Origin: Prosopocoilus inquinatus
Lineage: Eukaryota; Arthropoda; Insecta; Coleoptera; Lucanidae
Assembly: GCA_036172665.1 (NCBI GenBank)
Contig: CM069875.1
Location: 22,103,806 to 22,167,805 of the forward strand
Length of the DNA: 64,000 bases
Direction: 5' to 3'
Part shown: positions 1 through 12,409 of the stretch, one piece after another
Numbering within the stretch: the first letter of the stretch is position 1
Layout of the letters: each line of letters begins with the position of its first letter
The notes under the pieces: generated by a model
What the model saw: the letters and a program-made list of their open reading frames with translations, nothing else
Database searches by the model: none
Told to the model about the DNA's origin: nothing
Translations under genes and position numbers: made by a program

Positions 1-1230
1 TGAATGAAATTATCTTTCCATTAAATAAAAACTAAAATTTTATAACTCAACTAACTATATCAGAATATGAATAATCTATAATTGACGTGTGCGAATGCTT
101 TTTGAAAAACAAAATATTTTAGGAAATATTTGAACTCCATTTTCTTTTCACAATAATTAACATCATCAAGGAATTAAAAACAAAGTATAATGGAGAACAT
201 AGCGATAATGATGATTAGTATTATAACCTCTTTATTTTTTACTGATTCTGAAACTCTACTCTACTCAACTGCTAAAAATGACTGAGAGTCTTCAAAATTA
301 ATTTAAGAAAACGATACCCAAAAAATGGATATATGATCGAACTTTTCAGGAAAGAGTTGATTGCTATTATAAAACTAGAGGAAAGAAATTGAACAAGTTA
401 TCATTTTCTCAATTACAAGATCACGGACGAATAAATTTACTAATCGACAAACTCGAAGCCAGATACAAATTCGAAAACAAATTCAATAAAAAAAAATTAA
501 TTCCACATCAACTTAATTAAATTAATTGGAAATGAAAACCGAATTTAAGAAATTTAACTTTTGATTATTATTATTATTAATTTCGAATCAGCTTACTTAA
601 AATATGTAATTGGAAAAAAAATCTTGAAGAAGTTTAATTTTCGAGTATTATTATCATTAACACTAATTATGAAAGTTTTGTTCAAAATGAATTTGTATAT
701 TTCCTCCAATTTGATTAAAATCTTCAACGCTTAACGTTTCAATATCAGTTTAATAGTTTTATTAGGAGTGTCCAGTAAAAGATTAACCCAACTCAACCCA
801 ACCAAAAAAGTATAAACGGCAATTTAGTTAAACCTTTCTGGAACCGAAATATAAAATTTTACAATCCAACAACCTAAGAACTGAATATAATTGCGATACC
901 AACGAAAATCTCAAAATGTAGTCTGTGAATAACATTGCACGGACATCTGGCAAACTTAAAAGCATATTTGACGTGAGAACATCCTAAATTGTTCGTAAAA
1001 TGTTCGTATCAAACTATTTTGTTCGAAGTGATCACTACTACCGCTGATTGCCTTTCGACACACGTCATAAATCACACTGTATAATGATAAAGGATCTAGC
1101 AGAAAAACTCTACATAGACTGACGATCGGATATCTTTTTGTCATGAGTAAGCAAAATCTTTAAATTCAAGACCTATAATGAAGGCTCATACGGAAATTGG
1201 ATTAAAAAATTTATTCAATTTGAAGAATAT
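1..1230. other. AT-rich noncoding stretch
   Basis: No convincing exon, RNA gene or terminal repeat is seen here. The short open frames lack recognisable domains and have the composition of random AT-rich sequence. Confidence 0.5.
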
Positions 1231-1492
1231 GTACTAAGCCGCCAAAAAAATCTGGCACACGTAATATGTTATATTGAATTAAGTATCATAGCTCTAAAGC
1301 ATTCGTCCATCTTTGTATTTCTATGTTTTTTACGTTACGGTAGTATCATGGTAATGGCGTAAAGCAACCATGTGCAAGTTGTTTCGCAAATCAAAAGAAC
1401 GAAGACAATATCAAGATAAATTGATGAACTAATAAAATAACTGAAAAATGCATGTAGAGAGTTACCCCAGATTTTTTTGGCAGGCGTAGTAC
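1231..1492. mobile_element. MITE-like inverted-repeat element, 262 bp
   Basis: The two ends form a terminal inverted repeat of about 25 bp. The left end starts GTACTAAGCCGCC and the right end, reverse-complemented, starts GTACTACGCCTGCC; both continue into a shared AAAAAAATCTGG. There is no coding capacity. Size and structure fit a non-autonomous DNA transposon. The superfamily is not certain; a Tc1/mariner-type end with TA just inside the palindromic GTAC is possible. Confidence 0.7.
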
Positions 1493-2968
1493 AATCACAA
1501 CCTTAGATAAGAGTACTATCACTTTTAGCGACCTAGTTTTAAAGATACCCATTCCATGGATGTCAGCCAGCAGTCTAAGCGATAGTTCGTTGCAATTTCT
1601 CTTTCACTCTGTCACGAAGAAACTTTCGACCTTATAAATGTATCAATTCTGAAAGTTCAAATCTGAATATGTCAGCTAAATAAATTCCAAATAATATATT
1701 CCGGTTAAAATATTTATACCTAACTTTAGTTTATACTTATAAAATAAGACACACATACATATTTTGATCTGCATAAAATTCCGGTATACATCGATGACAG
1801 AACTAAAAAACTAATATTTATTTCTAATTAAGATTTAAGATTCAAGATATCATTACAACTTTTCAATGCGTATTCACGTAAATAGTTCAAAGTTTGTAGG
1901 AAAAGAAATTAGATAGGAATCGGAAAACTTCTGTATTTGAAGAGATAGAGAGATGATTAAATTAGCAAGAAGGTGCAGGTTCGAGAGCTTATTAAGAATC
2001 CATTTTCTAATATTACTTGTCACGGCACAACTTTTGCAAAAACCAAAATCTCCTAATTTCTTTTATTTGCCGTAACTTTTTTGTTACTTAAGATATTGAG
2101 ATGCGGTTTGAAATAATTTGCATGGTAATTTAAGTACTTTTATGGACAATTAATAAAACTAATTTCATTTTTTCAAATTTTCAGTAATCTAATCTAATCT
2201 TAAAATTTTAAATCTTCCGCCCACGCACTGTTGGGCCACACTGTATTATATTATCTAACGATTTGTATTTATTAGCATTCCTCCAAATTAATGTCCTTAA
2301 TTCATATTTTTACTCGCATATAAAAATGGGATTAGACTGTGGCGATCAATGAACTGTGATTATGACTTCCAGTAAAAAAAAATGCAAAAAAAAATTCACT
2401 TTCAAATCTTTGGCACAAATTCTGGGATGAGTCTCACTCATGAAAATTTTCTAGATGAAAAATGTTTCAATTTAGTTTCAGTTAAGACAAGCGTGTTCAT
2501 TCCATTTTGTCAAAGGAAACTTTCTATACTTTTCCTTAATCTTTGAAGTAAAGTTGTTGCTTAACATTCTAACAAGAACTCTATACTTATACTCGTAGTA
2601 CATTTAATGTTCTGTCGTTTGCAAAATATAAACATTCAATTTGTGGAACAAAGTTTTAATTCTTTGAAATAAGTGAGGTATAACAATGAAACTTTCAGAT
2701 TCACGACTAAGTATTTGATTAACTCGACAACTTTGCTTTTAAAATATGAACGTTGAAACAAGTAATTAATCAAAAGAAACTGTACCTGCATAGTTTAAAA
2801 TTGAATACTCTTTGTGCTGGTAGATTTTAGCTAAAGTTTCTATACATATTTCTCTTTTACGAAGAAGATTTTCCTACAAAAATAGAAGATGAAAAGCAAG
2901 GATTTAATGTCTCATCAAATGTACAACTTATGAAATCTCACAATTAAATTTTTTCATTACTTTCATAC
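1493..2968. other. noncoding stretch
   Basis: AT-rich sequence in which I see no gene, RNA or clear repeat boundary. Confidence 0.5.
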
Positions 2969-2971
2969 GTA

Positions 2972-3181
2972 AGGTGCTTTCTTTCGCTTAAAAGTTTGAA
3001 TCGTGTTTCGAATAGTTTGGATCTGAATTTCGTAGTTGCAACAAAACACCTGACTTGAATTTTTGATTGACAGTTCATTTGTAAATAACCATAATTCAAT
3101 CCATCAAGTTTTAAAAAGAAAAAAATGTTTTTGAACCAAAACACGTTTGGATTATGATTTTGTGAGCGAAAGAAAGCACCT
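2972..3181. mobile_element. MITE family A, copy 1 (210 bp, GTA duplication)
   Basis: The element begins AGGTGCTTTCTTTCGCT and ends with the inverse, AGCGAAAGAAAGCACCT. GTA is found directly outside both ends (2969-2971 and 3182-3184), consistent with a 3-bp target duplication. The interior is clearly homologous to the second copy at 29226-29458; both share the segment with ACCTGACTTGAATTTTTGA. No coding capacity is seen. Confidence 0.82.
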
Positions 3182-3184
3182 GTA

Positions 3185-4105
3185 ATTGTACACTATTAAA
3201 TTTTGTTATAATTAATTCCCAAATGTTTCATAACAATGTCAGCTTTTGCTAGGTGAAATTATTCAATTTCTTCAAAATATTTGTTTGATTTACACGGCGC
3301 GACTTGCTGATTAGGCGCAGTTCTGACTTCCATTTTACTACTAGCCCACTAATTTATACTATAGTTAGTGAAACAGGAGCTAATTTCATAACTGGGTGTT
3401 CAAAGAAACAGTTCGCACAACAATAATATGTGTGAAAATATTTCAAAATCGTATCGTAAATGACTTTTTTAGTCCTCCGGCCAAAAATGTTGGTATTGCA
3501 TTCGTCAAAATCGTCCGGAAACAGCCCTATAGAAGGCCTAGGCCATCAAAAATGTTGACAATGTTGACATCTGTGGCTGACATTTCTTAAATGACAAAAG
3601 GTTTGATTTCTAGTAAATATTTGATGTATTGAATAAAGTTTGTAATTTGTAGTTAAGGTTACTGAAAACTTGTGTGTGTAATGCGTGGCAGCTTGTTTTA
3701 TTGAACGTGAGTATGACTCGAAAAGTAAAATTTCTTTGCTTTCATGTCAAAATACGCCGGTAAGACGTTGCTCATTGTATGTAGTTCCTTGCCACCAAAT
3801 TCTCACTACATCACCTACATCACTTCACAAATAATTCATATTCCTTCCAATATCTGCTGGAAAACTTCTCAGATAGCAGAGCATTAATTGCACGTTCGGC
3901 AGCCTGAGTAATATATGCCATTGCACTTATAATCAATACTTTACTTGAACAATATTAATTGGTTTTTATTGAATGTCAAAAGCTGTAGGTAACTTATAAT
4001 TAAAATTCCGCAAATATGTATTTACTAAACAGATCCAATTTTTTAAAATATTTTTCATATTTTTTTTCAATCAATGACGCAAACGAAAAAAATTAGTATA
4101 TTAGA
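3185..4105. other. noncoding stretch
   Basis: I see no gene or RNA. A 64-codon open frame at 3396-3590 has no recognisable domain and is treated as chance. Confidence 0.5.
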
Positions 4106-4217
4106 GTTTCACAAGAGGCATTGTAGCACGAGTGAGGTTGGAACGAGCTTAGCGAAGCAAGCTACGCTCGCTCGAGCCCCAACCCCATTCGTGCTACAAT
4201 AGGCCTTCTTGTGAAAC
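4106..4217. repeat. foldback hairpin, 112 bp
   Basis: The arms are imperfect inverse complements: the left arm reads GTTTCACAAGAGGCATTGTA and the right arm ends with the inverse. The centre is a GC-richer block of repeated AGCGAAGC/GCTCGCTCG-type sequence. Small fold-back elements of this kind are common in insect genomes. No gene is present. Confidence 0.7.
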
Positions 4218-4749
4218 ATGTATAATAATATAAATTATAAACAATGAGACAGACCAATTTTTTTTATAAAATAAAAAGCTATATCCAAGTTATCAGGAAA
4301 AGAGTTTAATTTTAGATTAATTGAAATAGCAACTAGTACAAAAATATAAAATTGACCATTTTTTCAAGGTATTTTCTGTTTTTAGATGTGGGAAAATTTG
4401 TCTTCCTCTAGATATGGTTGGAGGCTCGAAAATCTTAATAATTTGATCTTTTGATACAGTGCACGCATCCTTAACTATTAACAACTATTATTTTTTTGAA
4501 TTTTTTCGAAAAAAATTCAATTCTATTGTATTATATAATAATAATAATAATAACTTGCCTTTATCGCAATTATATTTTGCAATATTTGTCCAACAAAATA
4601 TATATTATTTATTTTATTAGCATTAGCATGATACCCGAGTTTCACTAACAGAAAGTGGTTAAGCAGAACTGAACTAAATTTAGCGGGTCTCTTGCGACAA
4701 TAGAAAGATCTTCATCACTTTCCGAAAATAATTTACTTCGTACAGATGA
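4218..4749. other. noncoding stretch with short AAT microsatellite
   Basis: AT-rich. The only notable feature is a short (AAT)n run near 4538-4556. Confidence 0.5.
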
Positions 4750-6370
4750 GCTTGTACGCTTTTAATGATTATTTCATTAACTCAGTAAGTAAAAAATAAA
4801 CAAACTATAGGCGAACCTGACAAACAAAGCAACTCCTCAACGTTTCTGTATCCTCTTTCAGTTGCGGAAATGAGTCAAATCCTAAGTACTATTTCGGCAA
4901 ATGGTTGGTTATGATGATATACCTTGTTCTATCATGTCTCATGCTAAAGATTTCATCATTTTACCTTCACTTGATTTAGTTAATGTCTCTTTCGCTGAAG
5001 GATATTTTCCTGAAAGATTAAAAACATTGTTCCCATTCCGAAAGGCAAAAACAAATTGAATCTGATTACATACCCATTGCTTTATTATTAGCTTTTGCCA
5101 AGATTTTCGAAAAAGCATTTTATCTCAGATTCCTGAACTATTTATCTACTAAAGCCATTTTAAAAGAGCAACGACTTGGTTTTAGAAAATACTGTGATAC
5201 CGTAGATGCTATTCTTTCCTTGCATAATTTTTAACCTTACTCGTGCCTTCGATGTCGTTGTTTATAGCTTATTGCTGCACAAACTTCAAATGCTTTATAT
5301 TAAAGGCCTTGCTCTCAAGTGGCTAAGTACTTATTTTTAAAACAGATACCAACGCGTTTTAATTAAACATAATAAAAGACCTGTTTTTCTGATTTCGTTA
5401 AAATCAATATACGAGTTCCTCAATGTAGCATATTGGACCTTTCGTTGCTTCTTGTTTTTATCAATGATATAAACTTTGATGATTCTCATTTAACGCTATT
5501 TGCTGACAACACATCTGCTGCTGTGAGTTCTGCTTCTTTTGAAGATCTTGCAGTAAAAGCTACTAATGCAACGAGAAATATAGAGAGCTATGATGAAAAA
5601 ATGGTTAAACAGTGCTAAAACTAAAATTTGACATATTAATCTAAATCACGTCTGTCAAGTATCTTAATCAAATCAAATTCTACAAGTGTTCCTCATTTGG
5701 ACACTACTAAGTCCTTAGGAGTTAATCTGACTTGCATTTAAGTTGGGGCGACCGTGTTGATTTTTTATTAAATAAACTATCAACTGTTTGTTTTGTAATT
5801 CGTCAGCTGCTTACCAACTTAGATTTGCAACTTCTCAAGACGTATTATTTTTCAAATGTCCATTCTTGGCTGAGTTACGGCATCGTCTGCCGGGGGACCT
5901 GTAGCAAAACCAATGACGTACTATTTGTTCAAAAAAGAATAATCCGCAAATAACAACTTTCAAAAACACTCGATTTTCTTGTAGAAACTTCTTTTCTGAA
6001 CTTAGTATCTTAACTGTAATATCATTCTACATATTGTCTTGTGCTACTTGTGTTTATTCTCAAAGAGAAAAATTCCAATTGTCAGAAAACAGAATTCTAG
6101 CTTACGTCATAAACTTAAAGTACAGGTTCCTCAAAATAGGCTGTCTGTGTCAGCTAAAAGTGCTTCCGTTATGCCTATAAAACTTTTTAATAGTTTGCCT
6201 GAACACAATAGAAATATCGACTCTCGTACTATTTTTCGTATCAAAGTTAAAAACTTAAAGAAGTTTCTATTCAATTAGTGAATTTTTTACAATTTGCTCT
6301 AGTTTATAATCACTTATCTGCCTTTTGGCTTTTTTGATTTTGCTTCAATAAACTTTTGACATTAATTTTT
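4750..6370 (+). pseudogene. jockey/CR1-like LINE reverse transcriptase relic
   Basis: Decayed coding region of a non-LTR retrotransposon reverse transcriptase on the plus strand. Conceptual translation across several frames gives the family's landmarks in order. Near 5075-5220 there is an FAKIFEKA...LRFLNYL block followed by ERLGFRK-like residues (here QRLGFRKYCDT). Near 5240-5345 there is an HKLQMLYIKGLALKWL block. At 5460-5520 the YADD-box equivalent reads LTLFADNTSAA, with the second catalytic Asp replaced by Asn. Thumb and C-terminal segments follow to 6278, the last ending in a KLFNSLPEHNRNIDS block. An AATAAA lies near 6348. Stops and frameshifts throughout make it inactive. The exact clade cannot be fixed from this sequence. 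Confidence 0.82.
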
Positions 6371-6429
6371 TTTTCCTTGTGATTAAATTAATCAATGATT
6401 ATTATAGAATTATTTTTAATGTGTTTTAG

Positions 6430-6960
6430 ATTTAGTCAGGTGTGTAATTTTGGCTCTTTTTTATTACATGTTGTAATCTGAGGAAATAAATTAATTGATT
6501 GAGTTCTTAACGAAATATTAGGATGTCTTTCGAAATCCCTTGTACCAGTCAGCTGAAGCTTTTCCCAACTTTTCGGAGATACTATGCTGTTTGCTTTTGC
6601 TAGATCGTAAGTCAATTTACAACAATCATGTATGGTCAAGCCATAAAACATTTTTGAGCAAGTTGTATTATATTTAATAAGAACTTTTTCTAATTCTGAA
6701 GAAAAAATTGGTTAACTTTATAATTGGGGACAATCTTGTGTAGAGGATCTTCACTAAATTTTTTCACATATCCAGCTTAAAATCTGAAAACTCAATTTTT
6801 TCTTTCAGGCTGCTTCACGAATTTTCATTCCTTCGATTACTAAATTATCTGCTTCTTCATCTTCCTTGAATCTACTAACAATTCTGTCGGGTTTCTTTGT
6901 ACGTATCGCTATGTAACAAAAACTATAGTTTCGTATCTAATAGGCAAACAGCGGATCTAA
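6430..6960 (-). pseudogene. pogo/Tigger-type transposase N-terminal relic
   Basis: The minus strand holds two pieces of the N-terminal DNA-binding half of a pogo/CENP-B-like transposase. At about 6890-6810 an IEGMKIREAA segment resembles the first, psq-type helix-turn-helix. At 6651-6436 a segment with AKANSIVSPKSWEKL and FERHPNISLRTQS resembles the second (Tc5/CENP-B type) helix-turn-helix. Stops and a small deletion separate them, and no catalytic domain is left. The sequence TCATTGTTCCCCTG followed by TA at about 7900-7914 may be the outer end of the same element, since its inverse CAGGGGAACAATGAGA looks like a pogo-type terminus. That link is inference. Confidence 0.62.
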
Positions 6961-7933
6961 GAAAATGAACTGATTTCATCCGGTTTCAGACACCGGCAGC
7001 CCCAAAACGGAACCTGCATTACGTTGTTACCCACGCTCATACCTCATCATATATGTATGACTACTCAGGCTTTCGCGCAGTTAAATATCCTCAGAATATT
7101 TACAATTGCAAATTCCAATATAAATAAATCCAATATAAAATATAATAAATTATTATACAAATATGTATTTAAAATCGCGCGGCACCCGACCACTGCTGAC
7201 ATCGAGGTTTCTCGCGCGCATCTCTGGCGGACATCCATTTAACCAGTACAATACTGTGAGTAACGCTGCTTCCATGAATTCATTACTTCTCTGACTCGTT
7301 GATTGTTCACTATTGCTAGTCGCGCGAAATCGTCAAATACGTTGAACCGCCTAGATGTTGTATTTATAATATCTCGCCGCTTCGTTGCAATAATAACCCG
7401 TACCATTTTTTCCAATCCTTTCAGTGCTAATAGGATTAGGATTACAGTAACTTCCTCTCTAAACTGCAAAATTTTCGGAAACACTTTGAAAAGCTGGTGA
7501 GACATCTTCTTGTTGTTCCTACCAATAAAATGTCTCATTCCCACGTTGCTATTTTCCTGATATTTTAGGGTGTTTGCCTTAATCTAGAAATATTGTTGTG
7601 CAGATTTGATAGTTTTATTTACCTGTGATAATGAGGTTCCTCACGGTAAAAACACAACGGATTTATTTCGACAATTTCGTTTTCTTGCAATCCACAATAA
7701 GAAATACATTTCGAACTTTACTCAGTGTAGAGCGCAATGTTAAAATGCGTTTTCAACCAACCACTGCAGTTTTCAACGGTTTCTTTTTTGGTAAATAGTG
7801 TGAGTCTGTTATTGCCAACTTAAATATATGCAGTTGTTAATATTAATGGTTACCTTTTTTATAAAAATTTCGTAATGTCTCGCTATTCCCCGTGTCTCAT
7901 TGTTCCCCTGTATGACACTCTATTATTATATTA
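6961..7933. other. noncoding stretch between two transposon relics
   Basis: No recognisable gene. A 101-codon open frame on the minus strand (7544-7239) has no domain I can name. It may be chance or part of the neighbouring pogo-like relic. Confidence 0.4.
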
Positions 7934-7935
7934 TA

Positions 7936-9419
7936 CACTCTGCAAAATAATTATCACATCACTTGTATTTTTTGGTAAACGTTTTTATATTTGTTTAATT
8001 TGTCACTGTTTATAAATGGTGACAAGTTACAGCTCTGAGAAATTAATTAATTTGACTGACGAAACTAGAACTCTTAAATATCCTTTCTTTTTGCAAGGAT
8101 TTGTAGTAAGTGTAATAAACTCGCCATATTGTAAAATGATTTTAAGAATCGATTATTCTGAAAATTTTACTTATATTGTTTTCAAATATGAAGTCCCTGT
8201 TCCCAATTCTAGAAATTTAAGTCGTGATAAAAACGGTTAAAGCCATTGTATTGATTGAAGATGGGCATAGTCAAAGATATGCAATCGCAACCAACGATAC
8301 TCAGCAGATGTTTATTTCGGTTTAGTGAAAGCGGGGATTAAGAAACACAGTATGACAAGTTCGTAAAAGATCAACAAGCGCTTTAAATTCCCAATTTTTA
8401 CGTTTAAGTGCATTGCACAAAACACAAAAATGCTGAGAATTTAATTGTACAATGCAATGAATGTCCAAATTACCACACAAACCATTAGAATATCCTTTCA
8501 TGATACGGGAAATCTCGTTAGAGTACCCTATAAAGATCCGTTAAACACCAAGGAGCATCACCTACCAAGATTTCAATTTGTCAGAGAGCGCGTTGATTGG
8601 AGTGCTTATAACTGGGCCAAAAATTTGTTTACAGATAAAGTTCTGTTTATGTAGTTCAGCTACACGTGCACTAGTGTCAAGAAGAGATGACGAGTGGTAT
8701 ACGCAATGCAATTTTAGAAATACATCAAATTTCGACGGCGATTCCATTTTGGTCTGGGTAGCGTATTCTTGAAGGTGCGTGCAGAGTTAGTGATTGTGAA
8801 TAATGACTGCTGATAGGTACAACAGGAAGTTTTTAAACCACGTGTTGTACCCCACCCGCCATTGGTCCAGACTTCCTATTAATGCAAAATAACGCATGAC
8901 TTTCATTACTGTTGTGCAAGATTGTGCAAGAAAACACTAATGAAGTCGGGATGAGGACTGCCCCGCTAGAATCCCAAATCGAAATGGGATTGAGCATGTT
9001 TGGGACCATATCCAGTTCTCTTTACGTTGTAACCTAGGTTGTAACCGAGCCTCCAGCGATAACTTTAAATCAGTTCACAGTAAGAGTAGCTGAAGAATGG
9101 AACGATCTAAATCCAGACTATATCAGAAGTATTATTGAGTGCCTATCAAGACGGCTGCAAGCTGTTACACAAGCTAGAGGTGGAAATACTTGTTACTACT
9201 GTTCTGTTTAATTAATACTCCCATTGCTTAACCTAATTGTGTTCTTCGATATAAAATTAGTAATTTCTTAATAGTAATGAGTTAAATTTAACCCGAATAA
9301 GTAATAAAAACTACTAGAATAAGTAATGAATAATAATAAAAATTAATATTAACCACTAGAAAATAAATTACGTCGTTTAAAGGAAAAAATCAAGTGATGT
9401 GATATTTTTTTGCGGAGTG
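7936..9419 (+). mobile_element. Tc1-like DNA transposon, full length, dead
   Basis: The left end reads CACTCTGCAAAATAATTATC and the right end, reverse-complemented, starts CACTCCGCAAAAAAATATC. Both run on into the shared ACATCACTTG. TA dinucleotides flank both ends (7934-7935, 9420-9421), the standard Tc1/mariner target duplication. The 1484-bp length fits the family, and the interior carries a broken Tc1 transposase on the plus strand. Confidence 0.9.
8235..9212 (+). pseudogene. Tc1 transposase pseudogene
   Basis: Decayed DDE transposase. In order, the translation shows a helix-turn-helix start (IVLIEDGHSQRYAIA near 8255), then a DNA-binding region with many stops. Next come FVRERVDWSAYNWAKNLFTDKVLF near 8575-8650, where the expected first catalytic Asp falls in FTDK, and DDEWYTQCNFRN. 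PHVV-like residues near 8835 and a LLMQ-N segment near 8880, where the second Asp would lie, follow. The third catalytic segment reads IEHVWDHIQ near 8988. The C-terminal block EEWNDLNPDYIRSIIECLSRR ends near 9160. Multiple frameshifts and stops exclude activity. Confidence 0.88.
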
Positions 9420-9421
9420 TA

Positions 9422-10565
9422 TTATTAACACTCAGCAAATAATAAACTTTTCTGTTAACAATAATTGCCAATTAAATTCAAAACGAGAACGAACCACTAT
9501 AACTTGTTGATCTCAAACCATTCAAAAACAAATCCTTGAAATTCTGACTTATCCTAAAAATTTACAACTGTAACATGAAATAATAAGAATGTTATATCTA
9601 ACAAGATTTCTTCGTCTCTTGGCAGCAAATGCACGTCCATCATGATAGCGAATGTGACAAGGCGGTTGAGCACGTACAGCACTCAAGTACCAACAGACAC
9701 AAAGAATATGTAGATTTTTCGATTACGTTGCAGGCAAGTCAATAACCCTTCCTGTCGGACGTAAGCCCTGAGTTATGTGGGTGTTACGGAAGTTACGCAG
9801 CTTCGGAAGCAACTACACCAATAACGATAATACTAAAAATAAACTGAAAACAAGAAAATGCATGGTGTAGGTACATCACATGCATTAAAATTACTTCACA
9901 CTGCAATTACCAGAACAAAAACAGTGACTGTTTCAACCGTTTCATTGTTAAGACGGCGGAGGGTGAAATTAATTGCAAACGTAATTAAAAATCTACTAAT
10001 TGGACTGCGGTTGCTCTGATCCGCGACAGACACTTTCAAAGTTGGCGGTCTTCTTCTGCGGAAGATAATTTTGCCCGAATGTATTTTAGCCGGTGTATGC
10101 ACACGAAAGGATGAGACGAATTTCGTCGGGTGCAATTTTGCTACCAATTAATTCAGGACCTACTTGTACCACGCAATTAATTAGAGTTTGCTGGCAAAAT
10201 TATTCGCTTTTCCTAAATTGTAATTTGCCGAAACACAGAAATGAAACATGTAGAGCGAGTCAGATAATAACCATTCTCTTTCTCGTTTACAGACTAGTTT
10301 GTGTTTTGTGTTTTTGTTTTTAAGGGTTATTAGGCAAAGTTATTATTCAAAAGGAAGTGATAAACTCAAAAATACCTTAAAAAATTTATAATAAGGAGGA
10401 GACCAACATTTATTTTAAACTATGCCCAAATTAAGCCTTAAAATTTACTTTCTGTTAAGTAGGCTTAGGCACATTCGTTGTCCTATATGAAAAGTGTAGT
10501 AATTTCATCAATTGTCAGTACACTCTTTGTTTTAAATAAATTATTATGAATAAGAATCACATATA
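9422..10565. other. noncoding stretch
   Basis: No gene recognised. The part at about 9600-10150 is slightly GC-richer than its surroundings and contains chance open frames on both strands (10147-9896 and 10093-10323) without recognisable domains. Confidence 0.45.
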
Positions 10566-11098
10566 CAGGTGTTGCATTTTGAAACGCAATATAGGAAATT
10601 CCATGTTAATTTAAAGGTGCTCAAATATTGACTTCCCTTATTATTTTACAGCAAAATTCTATTTAGATTTTTTAAAGTACTCTTCAAGATGAATCTTTCT
10701 GTGAAGTTTTTAAATTTTTTTGCTTGCTAGTGAAGATGCAGTAACGAAATTCAAATTATACCAAACTATCAGCACGGCCTTGATCAGTAAATGTTAAAAT
10801 AAATTACTGGAAAGCCTTTGCTGTCAATCTTTTTCAAAAACGACTAGATCTATTAATTATCTGTCCAGTTTTCACTATCATCGATCAAGGCTGTGTTGAT
10901 AGTATAAATTGAATTTAGCTACAGAATCTTAGTTAAATATCTTGAAACTGAGCAAATGAAAAATTCTTAAACTTCATTTTGAAGAGTACTTTAAAAAAAT
11001 TAAATGGAATTTTGCTGTAAAATAATTAGGGAAGCCAGTATTTAAGCACCTTTAAATTAACATGGGATTTCCTATGTTGCATTTCAAAATGTTGCGTC
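10566..11098. mobile_element. long hairpin MITE, about 530 bp
   Basis: The element is nearly a complete inverted repeat. The left arm contains GGAAATTCCATGTTAATTTA and the right arm its near-exact inverse around 11060-11075. Pairing continues inward through TTTAAAGTACTCTTCAA to the central GATCAAGGCTGTG region. No coding capacity is seen. A hairpin transcript would be a natural source of small interfering RNA, which is inference. Confidence 0.82.
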
Positions 11099-11492
11099 AA
11101 ACTACATTGACATGACTATATTGAAATTGTTGTTAGTTTACGAAGAGAACGATTTAAAATAAAATCAAAACGTAATGATCTCCCTTAGAGCACTTTTGTT
11201 AAGCACCTTTTGAGGTGCCTAATCACCTCTTAAGAATAAGAACGCAAAACAGTATATCCCTGTATATAAACTTTCAGACATAATTTAAATGTTTTTTTTT
11301 TAATTTTCTGTGCTTTACTGAAACTAAATCGAAAATAAAACCTGCCTACCCATACACTTTTCAATTTTCTAAACAGAAAACGTGGTAACCGGAAAAAGTT
11401 AGCGTCAATAGGACAATCGCAATTTTATAATCCACTTGCCCATTTTGGATTCCCCGTTGTAATAGTAATTAAGTGCCGTTATCCTATTACAG

Positions 11493-11674
11493 GATGCGGT
11501 TGTGGTTTTGTCCTGCGGTGCTGCTCCTTGCCGTCCTGCAGGAGGCCAGTCCTGGTCGAGCCTGCCGGATAAGTGAATTTCCTTGCCGCAACGGGCGTTG
11601 CGTCAAATTGAATAGCTATTGTGATGGTGTGGACGACTGTGGCGATGGTTCGGACGAAATTTCCTATTGCACTG
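11493..11674 (+). CDS. exon: signal peptide plus LDL-receptor class A domain
   Basis: The best host coding exon in the window. A pyrimidine-containing acceptor (CCTATTACAG, ending at 11492) is followed directly by an ATG at 11494, and the frame runs to ACTG then GTAAGT at 11675, a strong donor; the exon ends in phase 1. Residues 1-21 ([21 protein letters not shown]) look like a secretion signal. Residues 24-59 form a complete LDLa module, with the six cysteines at 24, 31, 36, 43, 49 and 59 and the acidic calcium-binding motif [13 protein letters not shown]. The product is therefore a secreted or membrane-anchored LDLa protein; further domains would lie in later exons. The acceptor just upstream of the ATG suggests an untranslated exon lies upstream. 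I do not recognise the specific gene. Confidence 0.85.
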
Positions 11675-12304
11675 GTAAGTTGGTCATTTATTACATTCCG
11701 ATTTGAGTAGTTTTAACTGCCCAGTTGTAATATTAATAACTCCAAGGATTGATAAAACTTCTGAAAACAGATTCTTTATAGGACGTACGACAACCTTCAG
11801 TTTCATTTAACCTTCAACAATTGCATTTTTTATCGTTTTACGACTAATTTCTTCTTTTAAACCTTTTGAGTATTTAATTTTATTTTTGAAAAATTAAGAA
11901 ATAAGACAATTTGCGCCTTAACATGCCACGAAGAACAAAACTCGAATTTTGTATGTAGGTTTATTAAAGAATTCTTCAATGTTTTGAAAAGTTATATCCG
12001 CTTCTGAAAAAAAGTTATCGGTTTTTAACCTGCATCACTCTGTATATTGTCTTTTTAATAAAAGACCGTAACCATTTCAGTTTCTGTTATGTCGAAAAAT
12101 GCTGCGGACTCGGCTTTCAATCGATGACAAAAATGTCTTAATTATGAGTCTTGAATCTTTCTTTTAAATTAATGGTTTGTAAATTCTTATTGTTCAGTAA
12201 TAATTTGTAGCCACCAAAAATGCTGAGGGAAAGTGATTCTTTGATAACCAAAGTTGGTCGCGCCTGTGTACATACAGATGGTGGCACGTGATAATTTACT
12301 GCAG
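11675..12304 (+). other. candidate intron of the LDLa gene
   Basis: Runs from the GTAAGT donor to a TTTACTGCAG acceptor. It is AT-rich with no other feature seen. It is an intron only if the next exon call is right. Confidence 0.35.
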
Positions 12305-12409
12305 GTAGACTAACACTGCAAAAGGGAAAATGGGTGCATTGTCAAAATAAATTTATTTGTCGGGGCTATCTCGACATGGAACTGGAATGTGAAAGTTCAA
12401 TGGGACAAG
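12305..12409 (+). CDS. candidate second exon of the LDLa gene
   Basis: The upstream exon ends in phase 1. Starting after the AG at 12303-12304, the frame completes a Gly codon and stays open through RLTLQKGKWVHCQNKFICRG and a following DMELECESSMGQ to a possible donor (CAAG then GTAGGA at 12410). The exon would again end in phase 1, giving a symmetrical 1-1 exon. It is moderately GC-rich for this region and has a cysteine-rich stretch (three Cys). If the donor is not used, the frame ends at a TGA at 12439-12441 after PCPPR. The acceptor's pyrimidine tract is weak, so chance remains possible. Confidence 0.38.

Noticed and set aside
7239..7544. 101-codon minus-strand frame
   Set aside because: No recognisable motif, overlapping frame on the other strand, and location between two transposon relics; not supported as a gene.
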